Position numbers and translations under genes: made by a program
Part shown: one piece after another, positions 38,648 through 47,974 of the stretch
Numbering within the stretch: position 1 is the stretch's first letter
Layout: every line of letters starts with the position of its first letter
NCBI RefSeq assembly: GCF_040907265.1
Contig: NZ_JBFOHP010000002.1
Location: 6,014,001-6,078,000 of the forward strand
DNA length: 64,000 bases
Source: Streptomyces sclerotialus
Lineage (GTDB): Bacteria; Actinomycetota; Actinomycetes; Streptomycetales; Streptomycetaceae
Direction: 5' to 3'
Notes under the pieces: generated by a model
Databases searched by the model: none
What the model was told of the DNA's origin: nothing
What the model saw: only the letters and a program-made list of their open reading frames with translations

Positions 38648-39643
38648 TCACGGCTTGGCCGACACGTAGTACCGCCGTGCGCCCTCGTGCAGCGGCAGCG
38701 GATCGGTGAAGACGGCGGTGCGCAGATCGACCTTCTGGGCGTCGTGCACCTCGCGCCCGATGCGGTCCCGGCTGTCTATCACCGTCCGGGTCACGGCCCT
38801 GGTCAGGTCCTTGTCCTCGCGGTCGGTGGTGACCAGCAGGTTCGCCACCGCGATGGTCTTCACGGCCCGGTCGTCCTGCGTCTCCGGGTACGCGTCAGCG
38901 GGCATCACCGCGGCCCGGTAGTAGCGGCTGCCCCTGCCCTGCGCGTGCAGCGGTTTCACCAGGTCGCCGAGTTGTACCAGCCGTACGGGGAAGCGGTCGG
39001 CCAGCCGCTTCACGGCCGAGGTCGGCAGCCCGCCGGACCAGAAGAACGCGTCGAGCTCCCCGTTCTCCATCAGCCGCGGCATCGTGTCGATGCCGACCCG
39101 CTCCGCGCGGATGTCCCGGTCGAAGTCCAGTCCGGCGGCGCGCATCAGCCGCCGGGTGATCAGCTGCACCCCGGAGCCGTCGGCGCCGACCCCGACCCGC
39201 AGCCCCTTCAGGTCGCGCGTCGAGCGGACCTTGGAGCCCTTGGGCACGACCAGTTGCATGTAGTCGTCGTAGAGCCGCGCACAGGCGCGCAGCCGGGTGG
39301 CGTCAGGCCCGCCCTGCACCTGGTACGTGGCGACCGCGTCGGCCGCCGCGATGGTGAACTCGGCGCGCCCCGAGACCAGTTTCCGGATGTTGTCGACGGA
39401 CCCCTCGCTGCGGACCAGCGTCACGTCGAGGTCGGGGAGGTCGCGTGCGAGGTCCTGCTTCAGCAGCTCCCCGTACCGGGCGTACACCCCGGTCGGCACC
39501 CCTGTGGCCAGCGTCATCCGGCCCCCGGGGGGCGGCGGTCCGCTCGGCAGCAGGCACCACAGCAGCAGCCCGGCGACGGCCGCCGCCGCGACCGCCGTCT
39601 GCAGTGCCCGGCGTCCGCCGGGCCGGGGAAGGCTGTGGACCAT
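38648..39643 (-). CDS. TAXI-family solute-binding protein
   Basis: 331 residues. An uncleaved or cleaved N-terminal helix (AVAAAAVAGLLLWCLLP) is followed by the TAXI receptor fold: LATGVPTGVYARYGELLKQD, SVDNIRKLVSGRAEFTIAAA, DAVATYQ. TAXI proteins feed organic acids or glutamate to TRAP permeases, but no DctM/DctQ-like permease is present here. It may instead present its ligand to the adjacent sensor kinase, or serve a permease elsewhere. It is convergent with the kinase gene, 28 bases apart. Confidence 0.87.
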   Translation of the reverse strand: MVHSLPRPGGRRALQTAVAAAAVAGLLLWCLLPSGPPPPGGRMTLATGVPTGVYARYGELLKQDLARDLPDLDVTLVRSEGSVDNIRKLVSGRAEFTIAAADAVATYQVQGGPDATRLRACARLYDDYMQLVVPKGSKVRSTRDLKGLRVGVGADGSGVQLITRRLMRAAGLDFDRDIRAERVGIDTMPRLMENGELDAFFWSGGLPTSAVKRLADRFPVRLVQLGDLVKPLHAQGRGSRYYRAAVMPADAYPETQDDRAVKTIAVANLLVTTDREDKDLTRAVTRTVIDSRDRIGREVHDAQKVDLRTAVFTDPLPLHEGARRYYVSAKP

Positions 39644-39732
39644 GGCGGGAATCCTGCCAGCCGCGGCCTTCGATGGGGAGGGGTGAGCGGCGGCCGTACA
39701 TCCCGTGAGGTGCGGCGTCCCGTTGCCGGACG

Positions 39733-39766
39733 ATGCATACCCCTGTTATATAATTGCTATATGCAT
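39733..39766. promoter_or_regulatory. marR promoter with flanking inverted repeat; leaderless start
   Basis: A consensus TATAAT at 39749-39754 ends 6 bases before the marR ATG at 39761, so transcription should begin at or next to the ATG. Flanking it, ATGCATA (39733-39739) is inverted as TATGCAT (39760-39766), placing the -10 inside a likely MarR operator. The segment is strikingly AT-rich for this genome. Confidence 0.65.
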
Positions 39767-40219
39767 TCATCGTCGACGTCCGACGAACAGCGCATCGAGA
39801 ACGCCGCTCGCGGGCTCCTCAGGAGCATCGGCAGGCTCTCCCAGGCACTCTTCCGGCTCGGTGAATTCGGGCTGCCGCGCACGCACGTCTCGCTCCTGGA
39901 CGCCCTGGAGGGCGGCCCCCGGCGGGTCACCGGACTCGCCGCGTACACCGGCATCGCGCAGCCCCGGGTCACCGTGGTCCTGCAGGAGCTGGAGGAGCGC
40001 GGACTCGTCCAGCGCGAGCGCAGCGCCCATGACCGGCGCTGCATCGAGACGTCGCTGACGCCCGCGGGCCGGGAGCTGCTGGAGCGCGCGCGGCAGCGGA
40101 TGGCCGCGGCCCTCCTCGAAGGGCTGCGCTCGAACGTCGACGATCCGGAGCGCGCCGTGGGCGCCGCCCGGGATGCCGTAACGACCGTGCTGCACGCCAT
40201 CGAACCGGAGGTCAGTTGA
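39761..40219 (+). CDS. MarR-family transcriptional regulator
   Basis: 152 residues with the MarR winged helix (VTGLAAYTGIAQPRVTVVLQ, ELEERGLVQRERSAHDRRCI). The ATG at 39761 follows a perfect -10 by 6 bases and has no ribosome binding site, consistent with leaderless translation. The surrounding inverted repeat suggests autorepression. It overlaps the FUSC gene by 4 bases (TTGA), so the pair forms one unit and the transporter is its likely target. Confidence 0.9.
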   Translation: MHSSSTSDEQRIENAARGLLRSIGRLSQALFRLGEFGLPRTHVSLLDALEGGPRRVTGLAAYTGIAQPRVTVVLQELEERGLVQRERSAHDRRCIETSLTPAGRELLERARQRMAAALLEGLRSNVDDPERAVGAARDAVTTVLHAIEPEVS

Positions 40220-43053
40220 CCACGCCAGCCACCACAACCCCGGACGTCACCGAAGGCCGCGACGGCCCCGGCCCGGCCCGCGAGAGCGCCATCGCCCCCC
40301 GGCGCGTCGGCGGGCCGAGACGCTGGTGGGACTGGGTGCTCGCCGCCGACCCCGGACTCGGCCAGCTGCAGGCGGGGTGGCGGACGCTGGTCGCCATGGT
40401 CACCGGACTCGCGACCGGTTACGGGATGTCCGTCGCGCTGGACATGCCCGCCATGCTCGGCATGATGGCCGGCGGCATGATGGGCCTGATGAGCGCGTTC
40501 GCCATCGCCGAGAACACCTGGCAGCGGCTGACCCGCGCCATCCTGTGGATGCCGCTCCCGTTCTCCGCAGCGCTGCCGCTCGCCGCCTGGCTGCACCAGT
40601 ACCGCGTGCTCGAACTCAGCATCATGGTGGTCGCGCTCGCGGTGACGTTCTTCCTCGCCCGGTTCGGGACCCTCGCGCTGCTGGGCGGCATGCTGCTCTT
40701 CAACGCCTTCATGGTCGGCATGATGGCCAACGTCCCGCTGAACCTCTGTGACGAGATGTTCCTCGTCGCCCTGGTCTCCTCCGCCGCCGTCCTGCTGACC
40801 CGTCTCGCGCTGTGCTACCCGATGCCGCGTGAGGACCTCCTCCGTACGCAGCGCGCCTTCGTGGTCGAGGCCCGCAGGGTCGCCGACGCCGCCACCGACG
40901 CGCTGGACCCGGACGCCGACCACGAGGTCGCCGTCAAGCGCATGCGGCGCAGCCTGCGCCGCCTGAACGTCACCACCGTCACCATCGACGGCCGCCTCGC
41001 CCAGCCCGAGGTCGCCGCCGACCCCGACACCGCGGAACTCCTCCACCGGCACCTCTTCGACGCCGAGCTGGCCCTGAAGGGCATCGGCCAGTGCGTACAG
41101 CAGCTCACCCGCCTCCAGGCGCCCGCGCACCTCAGGGAGGCCATGGTCGTCGGCCTGGTCATCGCCCGGGACACCCCGCTCGGCCGCGCCGACGCGCTGC
41201 GCCCGGCCGCCCAGCTCATCCAGCAGCAGGCCACCGCCGTACTGGAGGCGCCGGAGACCGGCGCGGAGGAGGCCGAGGCCGCCGCGCTGGCCCGCCGGGT
41301 CGGCCACCTCCTGGACACGCTCGCCGACTCCCTCGCCCACTGGCTCGACCTCGGCCGGAACGCGCCCACCGCGCGCGCCAAGGTGCCCTTCCAGCCCACC
41401 GTCGCGCTGGAGCAGAACCGCCCGGCCGGCACCGGCGCCGTCGCCCGCCGCGTCATCGCGGCACAGGACGAGAAGGGCTGGCGGCGGGCGATCCCGTACC
41501 TGCGCGCCCCCGTGCACGCCGGGCTCGCCGCCGCCATCGTGTGCCCGATCACCGACGCCATCAATCCGCAGCGCTTCTACTGGGGCCTGGTCGGCGTGAT
41601 GATCACGCTGTTCGGCACCAACACCACCCAGGAGCGGCTGCGCAAGTTCGGCCACCGTATGGCCGGCACCATCGTCGGCGCGGTCATCGGCGTCCTCCTG
41701 CTCCGCCTCATCGGCCCCGGCCACATCTACTGGACACTCCTGGTCATCGTGGCCGGCCTGACCTTCGGCTCCTGGGGCATGCAGCGCCAGTACGCCTACT
41801 GGGTCGCCGGCCTGGTCACCGCACTCGTGCAGCTCTACGGCCTGTCCACCCCCTACACCGGCATGGAGACCCTGCTCAGCGAGCGGCTGCTCGACAACGG
41901 GCTGGGCATCCTCATCGCCACCGCCTGCGCCGCGCTGGTCTTCCCCGTCTCCAGCCGCAAGATCGCCCAGGAGGCCGAGCGCGGCTACGTCTCCGCGCTG
42001 GAACACCTGGTCTCCCAGGTCGCCGAGCGCTGGCAGGACCCCGCTGCACCGGTCCGGCTCCGCGGCGCGGCCCGCGGCGTCGACGCCGCCCTGTACCAGG
42101 TGCGCGGCGTGGCCCGGCCGCTCGTACGGATGCCGATCGGCGTCCGCGGCCGCGGCGCGGAGAACCGCCTCGCGCTGCTCGCCGCCGCCACCGGCCACGC
42201 CCGCTCGCTCGCCGCGGCCGCCGACATCGACATCGACCTCGCCCCCGAGCTGGGCCGGCGCGTCGAGCGGATCACCTCCACCTTCGTGGCATCGCTGCAC
42301 GCCCTGGACCACCGCTTCGCCACAGGAGAGCCCGGCGGCACCTGGGTACGGGTCAGCCCGCTCATCCGCGAGCTGGAGGGCGTGCTGCGCGCGCCCGCCG
42401 GGCCCCGCGCCGACCGTCTCCACGTGGCGCTGCGCGAGCTGGCCGCGCTGGACGAGGCGCTGGCCGGTTACGCCGACGACCGCGGCCTGACCGTCACCAC
42501 CGCGTCCGCGGAACCGGAGCCGGCCGCGGAGCCCGCACCCGCGGCCAGGCCCGGTGCCGCCGGCCACTCCGCCGCCACCCTGGACCGGCGCACCCAGGCC
42601 GCGCTGGCCGCCTGGCTGGCGCACACCCGGCACGACAGCGGTCCGGGTGCCAAGCAGGTCCCGGTGCCCTCCGGCACGGCGGCCGGCGCCCCGGCCGCCC
42701 AGCAGGCCGCGGCGGCCGCCCCGGCGCCCGCTGCCGGGTCCCGGACCCGCGCGGCGTCCTCCGGCGCCCGTACCGCCTCCCCGGCCCGCACGGGCACCGT
42801 CAGCGGCTCCCTGCACTGCCCGGAGCACCCCGGCGGCTGCGAGGCGTGGATCACGGTCGTCAGCGACCGCGGCAAGCGCCGGGCCGGCGTCCGCGCGGTG
42901 GGCGGCCGCTACCGCATCACCGGCCTGGAGCCCGGCGGCTACACCGTCATCGCCTCCGGCTCCGCGCACGCCCCCACGGCGCGCTTCGTGGCGGTCGACC
43001 CCTCCCGGGGCGACATCCACCACGACATCGAACTGAAGCCGGCCCGCCCGTGA
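40216..43053 (+). CDS. FUSC-family membrane efflux protein with C-terminal beta-sandwich domain
   Basis: 945 residues. Two hydrophobic bundles (about residues 50-200 and 430-590) flank a cytoplasmic helical region, as in FUSC/aromatic-acid exporter proteins; FYWGLVGVMITLFGTNTTQE and GHRMAGTIVGAVIGVLLLRL are typical. The last 90 residues (GTVSGSLHCPEHPGGCEAWI; YRITGLEPGGYTVIASG) resemble a carboxypeptidase-regulatory-like beta-sandwich, joined by an Ala/Pro-rich linker, an unusual addition. The start is a TTG overlapping the marR stop, plausible by coupling. The substrate is probably an organic acid or drug sensed by the MarR protein. Confidence 0.83.
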   Translation: MTTPATTTPDVTEGRDGPGPARESAIAPRRVGGPRRWWDWVLAADPGLGQLQAGWRTLVAMVTGLATGYGMSVALDMPAMLGMMAGGMMGLMSAFAIAENTWQRLTRAILWMPLPFSAALPLAAWLHQYRVLELSIMVVALAVTFFLARFGTLALLGGMLLFNAFMVGMMANVPLNLCDEMFLVALVSSAAVLLTRLALCYPMPREDLLRTQRAFVVEARRVADAATDALDPDADHEVAVKRMRRSLRRLNVTTVTIDGRLAQPEVAADPDTAELLHRHLFDAELALKGIGQCVQQLTRLQAPAHLREAMVVGLVIARDTPLGRADALRPAAQLIQQQATAVLEAPETGAEEAEAAALARRVGHLLDTLADSLAHWLDLGRNAPTARAKVPFQPTVALEQNRPAGTGAVARRVIAAQDEKGWRRAIPYLRAPVHAGLAAAIVCPITDAINPQRFYWGLVGVMITLFGTNTTQERLRKFGHRMAGTIVGAVIGVLLLRLIGPGHIYWTLLVIVAGLTFGSWGMQRQYAYWVAGLVTALVQLYGLSTPYTGMETLLSERLLDNGLGILIATACAALVFPVSSRKIAQEAERGYVSALEHLVSQVAERWQDPAAPVRLRGAARGVDAALYQVRGVARPLVRMPIGVRGRGAENRLALLAAATGHARSLAAAADIDIDLAPELGRRVERITSTFVASLHALDHRFATGEPGGTWVRVSPLIRELEGVLRAPAGPRADRLHVALRELAALDEALAGYADDRGLTVTTASAEPEPAAEPAPAARPGAAGHSAATLDRRTQAALAAWLAHTRHDSGPGAKQVPVPSGTAAGAPAAQQAAAAAPAPAAGSRTRAASSGARTASPARTGTVSGSLHCPEHPGGCEAWITVVSDRGKRRAGVRAVGGRYRITGLEPGGYTVIASGSAHAPTARFVAVDPSRGDIHHDIELKPARP

Positions 43054-43074
43054 CCCGCTGAGCGAGCCCGCTCC

Positions 43075-43115
43075 CCGTCCGCCCCCTCCGGGATGCCCCC
43101 GGAGGGGGCGGACGG
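43075..43115 (+). terminator. Strong terminator between the FUSC gene and miaB
   Basis: A perfect 17-bp GC stem pairs 43075-43091 with 43099-43115, 21 bases after the FUSC stop. Confidence 0.85.
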
Positions 43116-43146
43116 CCTTCGGGAACACGTACCCTGGTCGATTGAG

Positions 43147-44634
43147 ATGAGTGCGAAGACATACGAGGTGCGCACCCACGGGTGCCAGATGAACGTCCAT
43201 GACTCCGAGCGGCTGGCCGGTCTGCTGGAGGACGCCGGGTACGTGCCCGCGCCCGAGGGCGCCGACGGTGCGGACGTCGTCGTCTTCAACACCTGCGCGG
43301 TGCGCGAGAACGCCGACAACAAGCTCTACGGCAACCTCGGCCAGCTCGCCCCGAAGAAGGCCGCGCGGCCCGGCATGCAGATCGCCGTCGGCGGCTGCCT
43401 GGCCCAGAAGGACCGCGACACCATCGTGAAGAAGGCGCCCTGGGTGGACGTCGTCTTCGGTACGCACAACATCGGCAAGCTGCCGGTCCTCCTGGAGCGC
43501 GCCCGCGTCCAGGAAGAGGCGCAGGTCGAGATCGCGGAGTCCCTGGAGGCGTTCCCCTCCACGCTGCCCACCCGCCGCGAGAGCGCCTACGCGGCCTGGG
43601 TCTCCATCTCCGTGGGCTGCAACAACACCTGCACCTTCTGCATCGTCCCCGCGCTGCGCGGCAAGGAGAAGGACCGCCGTCCCGGCGACATCCTCGCCGA
43701 GATCGAGACCCTGGTCTCCGAGGGCGTCTCCGAGATCACCCTGCTCGGCCAGAACGTCAACGCCTACGGCTCCGACATCGGCGACCGCGAGGCGTTCTCC
43801 AAGCTGCTGCGCGCCTGCGGGAAGATCGAGGGCCTGGAGCGGGTCCGCTTCACCTCCCCGCACCCCCGCGACTTCACCGACGACGTGATCGCCGCCATGG
43901 CCGAGACGCCGAACGTCATGCCGCAGCTCCACATGCCGCTGCAGTCCGGCTCCGACACCGTCCTGAAGGCCATGCGCCGCTCCTACCGGCAGGAGCGCTT
44001 CCTCGGGATCATCGAGAAGGTCCGTGCCGCCATGCCGGACGCGGCCATCTCCACGGACATCATCGTCGGCTTCCCCGGCGAGACCGAGGAGGACTTCGAG
44101 CAGACCCTCCACACGGTCCGCGAGTCCCGCTTCGCGCAGGCCTTCACCTTCCAGTACTCCAAGCGCCCCGGGACCCCGGCCGCGACCATGGAGGGGCAGA
44201 TCCCGAAGGAGGTCGTCCAGGCCCGCTACGAGCGGCTGGTCGCCCTCCAGGAGGAGATCTCCTGGGAGGAGAACAAGAAGCAGGTCGGCCGCACCGTCGA
44301 GGTCATGGTCGCCGAGGGCGAGGGCCGCAAGGACGGCGCCACGCACCGCCTCTCGGGGCGCGCGCCCGACAACCGCCTCGTGCACTTCACCAAGCCGGCC
44401 GCCGAGGTGCGCCCCGGCGACATGGTGACGGTCGAGATCACGTACGCGGCGCCGCACCACCTCCTCGCCGAGGGCGAGGCCGTCTCGGTCCGCCGGACCC
44501 GCTCGGGCGACGCATGGGAGCGCCGCAACGCCGCTCCGGCGCAGCCCGCGGGCGTCATGCTCGGCCTGCCGACGGTGGGCGCCCCGGCACCCGCGCCCGT
44601 GGAGCCGGCCGGCGGCTGCTGCCCGGCTTCCTGA
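43147..44634 (+). CDS. miaB: tRNA-2-methylthio-N6-dimethylallyladenosine synthase MiaB
   Basis: 495 residues. Radical-SAM methylthiotransferase that modifies i6A37 made by MiaA. N-terminal cluster cysteines in [22 protein letters not shown] and GGCLAQKD; radical SAM CxxxCxxC in [17 protein letters not shown]-terminal TRAM domain; a 45-residue Ala/Pro tail ending GGCCPAS. The ATG at 43147 gives the usual start; the longer frame begins inside the upstream terminator. Its partner miaA is 2.9 kb downstream on the same strand. Confidence 0.95.
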   Translation: MSAKTYEVRTHGCQMNVHDSERLAGLLEDAGYVPAPEGADGADVVVFNTCAVRENADNKLYGNLGQLAPKKAARPGMQIAVGGCLAQKDRDTIVKKAPWVDVVFGTHNIGKLPVLLERARVQEEAQVEIAESLEAFPSTLPTRRESAYAAWVSISVGCNNTCTFCIVPALRGKEKDRRPGDILAEIETLVSEGVSEITLLGQNVNAYGSDIGDREAFSKLLRACGKIEGLERVRFTSPHPRDFTDDVIAAMAETPNVMPQLHMPLQSGSDTVLKAMRRSYRQERFLGIIEKVRAAMPDAAISTDIIVGFPGETEEDFEQTLHTVRESRFAQAFTFQYSKRPGTPAATMEGQIPKEVVQARYERLVALQEEISWEENKKQVGRTVEVMVAEGEGRKDGATHRLSGRAPDNRLVHFTKPAAEVRPGDMVTVEITYAAPHHLLAEGEAVSVRRTRSGDAWERRNAAPAQPAGVMLGLPTVGAPAPAPVEPAGGCCPAS

Positions 44635-44782
44635 GCCTCCGGCCCGGTCCCGACGCCGGGGAAGGGCCACGGCCCGCTCCCGGCCCGGTACGCGCCCGCA
44701 CGGACGCCTCCCGGACCGGCTACCGCGCCGGCCGGAGGCCCGCGGCCGGGTGGCGTACGGCGGCGGGGATACGCTGCGGAGC

Positions 44783-45502
44783 ATGCTCGTAGCTGCTGCT
44801 CTGTGTCCCTGTCCGCCGTTGCTCGTCCCCGAGGTCGCCGGCGGTGCCGCGGCCGAACTGGACGGTCTGCGGGCCGCCTGTTCGGATGCCGTCGGCGTGC
44901 TCGCGGCCGCGCGGGCCGACCGGCTGGTCGTCGTCGGCCCCGCCGAGCCCGCGGACGGCGGGGCGTTCAAGGAAGGGGCCCCTGGGTCGTTCGCCGGGTT
45001 CGGCGTGGACCTCTCCGTACGGCTCGGCGCACCGGAGGGCGAAGGCGCCGCCGAGGGAAGGCAGCTGCCGCCCTCGCTGACCGTCGGGGCCTGGCTCCTG
45101 GAGCGCGCCGACTGGCAGGGCGTACCTGTGACGGCTCTTGGGGTGGGCGAGCCGCTCGAACCGGAGAAGTGCCTGGGCGCCGGCCGCCAGCTCGCGGCGT
45201 CGGCCGAGCGCGTGGCCCTGCTGGTGATGGGCGACGGCAGCGCCTGCCGCACGGTCAAGGCGCCCGGTTACTTCGACGAGCGCGCCGAGGGCTTCGACGC
45301 GGAGCTGGCGCGCATGCTGGGCACCGCGGACGCGGCCGCACTCGGCGCGCTGGACGAGGAGCCGGCGCAGTCGCTCATGGTGTCGGGGCGTTCCAGCTGG
45401 CAGGTGCTGGCCGGTGCGGCGGAAGGTGCCGGGCTGGGCGGCGCGCTGCTGTACGAGGAGGCGCCGTACGGGGTGGGGTACTTCGTGGCCACGTGGTCCT
45501 GA
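44783..45502 (+). CDS. LigB-like class III extradiol dioxygenase-fold protein
   Basis: 239 residues. The N-terminus MLVAAALCPCPPLLVPEVAG and the overall fold match the actinobacterial class III extradiol dioxygenase subunit B-like proteins found between miaB and miaA. The usual iron-binding His pair of true ring-cleaving enzymes is not obvious, so catalytic activity is doubtful. The ATG at 44783 is chosen over an in-frame ATG 33 bases upstream because the family begins here. Confidence 0.78.
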   Translation: MLVAAALCPCPPLLVPEVAGGAAAELDGLRAACSDAVGVLAAARADRLVVVGPAEPADGGAFKEGAPGSFAGFGVDLSVRLGAPEGEGAAEGRQLPPSLTVGAWLLERADWQGVPVTALGVGEPLEPEKCLGAGRQLAASAERVALLVMGDGSACRTVKAPGYFDERAEGFDAELARMLGTADAAALGALDEEPAQSLMVSGRSSWQVLAGAAEGAGLGGALLYEEAPYGVGYFVATWS

Positions 45503-45548
45503 CCGGCCCGCCACGGGCCGCACAGAAGCACGGCCCCCGATGAACGAC

Positions 45549-45580
45549 GGTGGCCGGGGACCGCGCGGTCCCCGGCCACC
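45549..45580. terminator. Bidirectional terminator between convergent genes
   Basis: A perfect 32-base palindromic hairpin: 45549-45564 is complementary to 45565-45580 (in practice 14 bp with a CGCG loop). Confidence 0.85.
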
Positions 45581-45602
45581 GGACTGTCCGGTCCTCCCGG
45601 CG

Positions 45603-45893
45603 TCACATCGGGTCGCCCGGCCGCCTCTCGGTGCCCGGGCGGTCCTCCCCGGTCCGGCCGCCCGCAGCCGGCCCGTGCCCGCCCTGGCCTTCGGACATCC
45701 GGCGCAGGGACTCCTTGGCCTTGGTCGTCCCCTTACCGATCTGGCTGCTGTACTTGCCCTTCGTCCTGGCGTCGGCCGTCCTCGCGGCCCTGTCCAGGCC
45801 CCGGTCGATCTTGTCCCCGTGCTGGTGCGCGAGGTCACCGGCCTTGCCCTTGAGGAGGCCGGCCTTGGCCTTCAGATTGTCCAGCAGGCCCAT
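45603..45893 (-). CDS. MT0933/Rv0909-type antitoxin-like protein
   Basis: 96 residues, hydrophilic: MGLLDNLKAKAGLLKGKAGD then KIDRGLDRAARTADARTKGK, the pattern of PF14013-type proteins annotated as antitoxins. The ATG at 45893 has AAGGAAGG 9 bases upstream; the frame extends 12 codons further without a site. No toxin gene is adjacent, so a toxin-antitoxin role is only a family label; in Streptomyces many copies are orphans. Confidence 0.75.
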   Translation of the reverse strand: MGLLDNLKAKAGLLKGKAGDLAHQHGDKIDRGLDRAARTADARTKGKYSSQIGKGTTKAKESLRRMSEGQGGHGPAAGGRTGEDRPGTERRPGDPM

Positions 45894-46065
45894 GAGCCAC
45901 CTTCCTTGGTCCGTGGACGCATGGTTCAAAAGCGCCCATACCTGCCCTTTACCCTACTCTTGCGGGCCAAACCCCGGACTCGTTCGTACCGTGGCCTGCC
46001 CTCCGGGGAGCGGGCAGCACGATGGCTCATTCGAAACCGGCCGCGCGGTTTGACAGACTGGCGCG

Positions 46066-47016
46066 GTGAACAACGCAGTTCCCGCTCCGCGGGTCATCGC
46101 CGTCGTCGGCCCCACCGCGGCCGGTAAGTCCGACCTGGGCGTCGCCCTCGCCCAGCACTTCGGCGGCGAGGTCGTGAACGCCGACTCCATGCAGCTCTAC
46201 CGGGGCATGGACATCGGCACCGCCAAGCTCACCCACGAGGAGCGGGCCGGCGTCCCGCACCACCTCCTGGACATCTGGGACGTCACCCAGGCGGCGAGCG
46301 TCGCGGAGTACCAGCGGCTGGCCCGCGCCGAGATCGACCGGCTGCTCGCCCAGGGGCGCACCGCCGTCCTCGTGGGCGGCTCCGGCCTCTACGTACGCGG
46401 CGCGCTGGACAACCTGGAGTTCCCCGGGACCGACCCCGAGGTGCGGGCGCGGCTGGAGGCCGAGCTGGAACGCGAGGGCAGCGGGACACTCCACGCCCGC
46501 CTGGCCGTCGCCGACCCGGAGGCGGCGCACGCCATCCTGCCGAGCAACGGCCGCCGCATCGTCCGCGCCCTGGAGGTCATCGAGATCACCGGGCGGCCCT
46601 TCACGGCCAACCTGCCGGGCCCCGGTGACCAGCGCGAGGTCTACGCCGACACCGTGCAGATCGGCGTCGACGTGGCACGCCCCGAACTGGACGAGCGGAT
46701 CGCCGTACGGGTGGACCGCATGTGGGAGGCGGGGCTCGTAGCGGAGGTACGCGCTCTCGAGGCGCAGGGCCTGCGCGAGGGGCGTACGGCTTCCCGCGCG
46801 CTCGGATACCAGCAGGTGCTGGCGTACCTCTCGGGGGAGTGCACCGAGGACGAGGCGCGGGCCGAGACCGTACGCGCCACCAAGCGCTTCGCGCGCCGGC
46901 AGGACTCGTGGTTCCGGCGGGACCCGAGGGTCCACTGGCTCAGTGGCGCGGCGGAGGCCCGGAAGGAACTTCCGGAGCGCGCGCTGGCGTTGCTCGAACG
47001 ACCGGTCACAGCCTGA
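46066..47016 (+). CDS. miaA: tRNA dimethylallyltransferase MiaA
   Basis: 316 residues. Adds a dimethylallyl group to A37 of tRNAs reading U-starting codons, the substrate for MiaB. P-loop VVGPTAAGKSDLGVAL, NADSMQLYRGMDIGTAKL, GGSGLYVRGALD and RQDSWFRRDPRVHWL are diagnostic. The GTG at 46066 is used. In Streptomyces this pathway affects UUA (bldA) decoding and development, so it matters beyond housekeeping. Confidence 0.95.
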   Translation: MNNAVPAPRVIAVVGPTAAGKSDLGVALAQHFGGEVVNADSMQLYRGMDIGTAKLTHEERAGVPHHLLDIWDVTQAASVAEYQRLARAEIDRLLAQGRTAVLVGGSGLYVRGALDNLEFPGTDPEVRARLEAELEREGSGTLHARLAVADPEAAHAILPSNGRRIVRALEVIEITGRPFTANLPGPGDQREVYADTVQIGVDVARPELDERIAVRVDRMWEAGLVAEVRALEAQGLREGRTASRALGYQQVLAYLSGECTEDEARAETVRATKRFARRQDSWFRRDPRVHWLSGAAEARKELPERALALLERPVTA

Positions 47017-47198
47017 TCACGTCCTGGCATCGGGACGCTCCGGCCGTCATCGGGCCCCCTGAGGGCGTGTCATTATCGACCATCGACCGAGCCGTGGCGT
47101 CTGGAACTGGGAGGGCATTGGCGATGGAGGCCCGCCCTCGTAGCAGAGCGCATCAGCCGGAGGTACGGCGCGAGGAAGAGCGCGGCGGAAGGGAAGCG

Positions 47199-47867
47199 AT
47201 GCCCGGCCGCGCCCCCGCCCTCGACGACGACCCCGGGCCGGCCGCCGCCACCGGACCTTCGGACGCGCGGGACCTGCCGGACCGGGACCTCCCGGACGAC
47301 GGGACCTTCGCCGCCGAGGCCGGACCGGGCGGGGACCCGGCTCCTCCGGACCGTGACGGCCTCACTCCCGATGACCGCCTCGCCGACGACGACCTGCTCA
47401 CGAGCGACCCCCGCCCGGCGGACGGCCCGCCCGCGGACGACGGCGGACTGGCTGCCGGGGACGCGCTGGACGGCTCGGACGGGCCCGACGCGCAGTCCGA
47501 GGACGACCGGCCCGCCGAGGGCGCTGCGTCCTTCCGGGAGCTGCGGCCACCCCGCCGCCTCCGCCTCTGGCAGCTCGCCCCCATCGTGGGGCTGGCCGCC
47601 GTCGGCTCACTGATGTTCGCCTTCCCGCTGGCGTTCGAATTCAGCGGGGACGGCGGCGCGGTGTTCGCGATGCTCGGACTGCTGCTGTGCTGCTGCGCGG
47701 CCGGCTGGGGCATGATGGCCGCCCGCCGGGTCGGCCACACCTGGCCCGGGCTGCCGGCCCGCGGTTCGGGCCGCCGCGCCGACTGGCGGGTGGTCGCGGT
47801 GTACGTCGCGGTCGTCCTGGTGCTCGCGGCCCTCGCGATCTGGCGCGTGGCCCGACTGCGCACCTGA
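47199..47867 (+). CDS. Hypothetical membrane protein with long acidic N-terminus
   Basis: About 222 residues; family not recognised. An Asp/Pro/Gly-rich, probably disordered N-terminal region of about 115 residues is followed by a basic turn (RPPRRLRLWQL) and three membrane helices (LAPIVGLAAVGSLMFAFPLA; VFAMLGLLLCCCAAGWGMMA; WRVVAVYVAVVLVLAALAIW). The ATG at 47199 follows GGAAGGGA; an ATG at 47124 after GGGAGG is an equally possible start (247 residues). Between miaA and dapF. Confidence 0.65.
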   Translation: MPGRAPALDDDPGPAAATGPSDARDLPDRDLPDDGTFAAEAGPGGDPAPPDRDGLTPDDRLADDDLLTSDPRPADGPPADDGGLAAGDALDGSDGPDAQSEDDRPAEGAASFRELRPPRRLRLWQLAPIVGLAAVGSLMFAFPLAFEFSGDGGAVFAMLGLLLCCCAAGWGMMAARRVGHTWPGLPARGSGRRADWRVVAVYVAVVLVLAALAIWRVARLRT

Positions 47868-47974
47868 CCCGGCCGCGCGCCTGGTCCGGCCGCGCCGGAC
47901 GCCCGTTCCCGGTGCGCCCGCACCGCCCGCGCCCGGATGCGGCCGCTGTCGGTGGTGCCCCGTACGATTCAAGG

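Noticed and set aside
39757..45258. Open frame of 1833 codons on the minus strand across the marR, FUSC, miaB and LigB-like genes
   Set aside because: It is antisense to four well-supported genes and arises from the high third-position GC of the opposite strand; composition is Arg/Gly/His-rich with no recognisable domain.
45603..45893. Toxin-antitoxin pair with the antitoxin-like gene
   Set aside because: No toxin-like frame adjoins it; the neighbours are the LigB-like gene and miaA.
46050..46055. TTGACA just before miaA as its -35
   Set aside because: It lies only 10 bases before the GTG, so transcription would start inside the gene; no suitable -10 follows.
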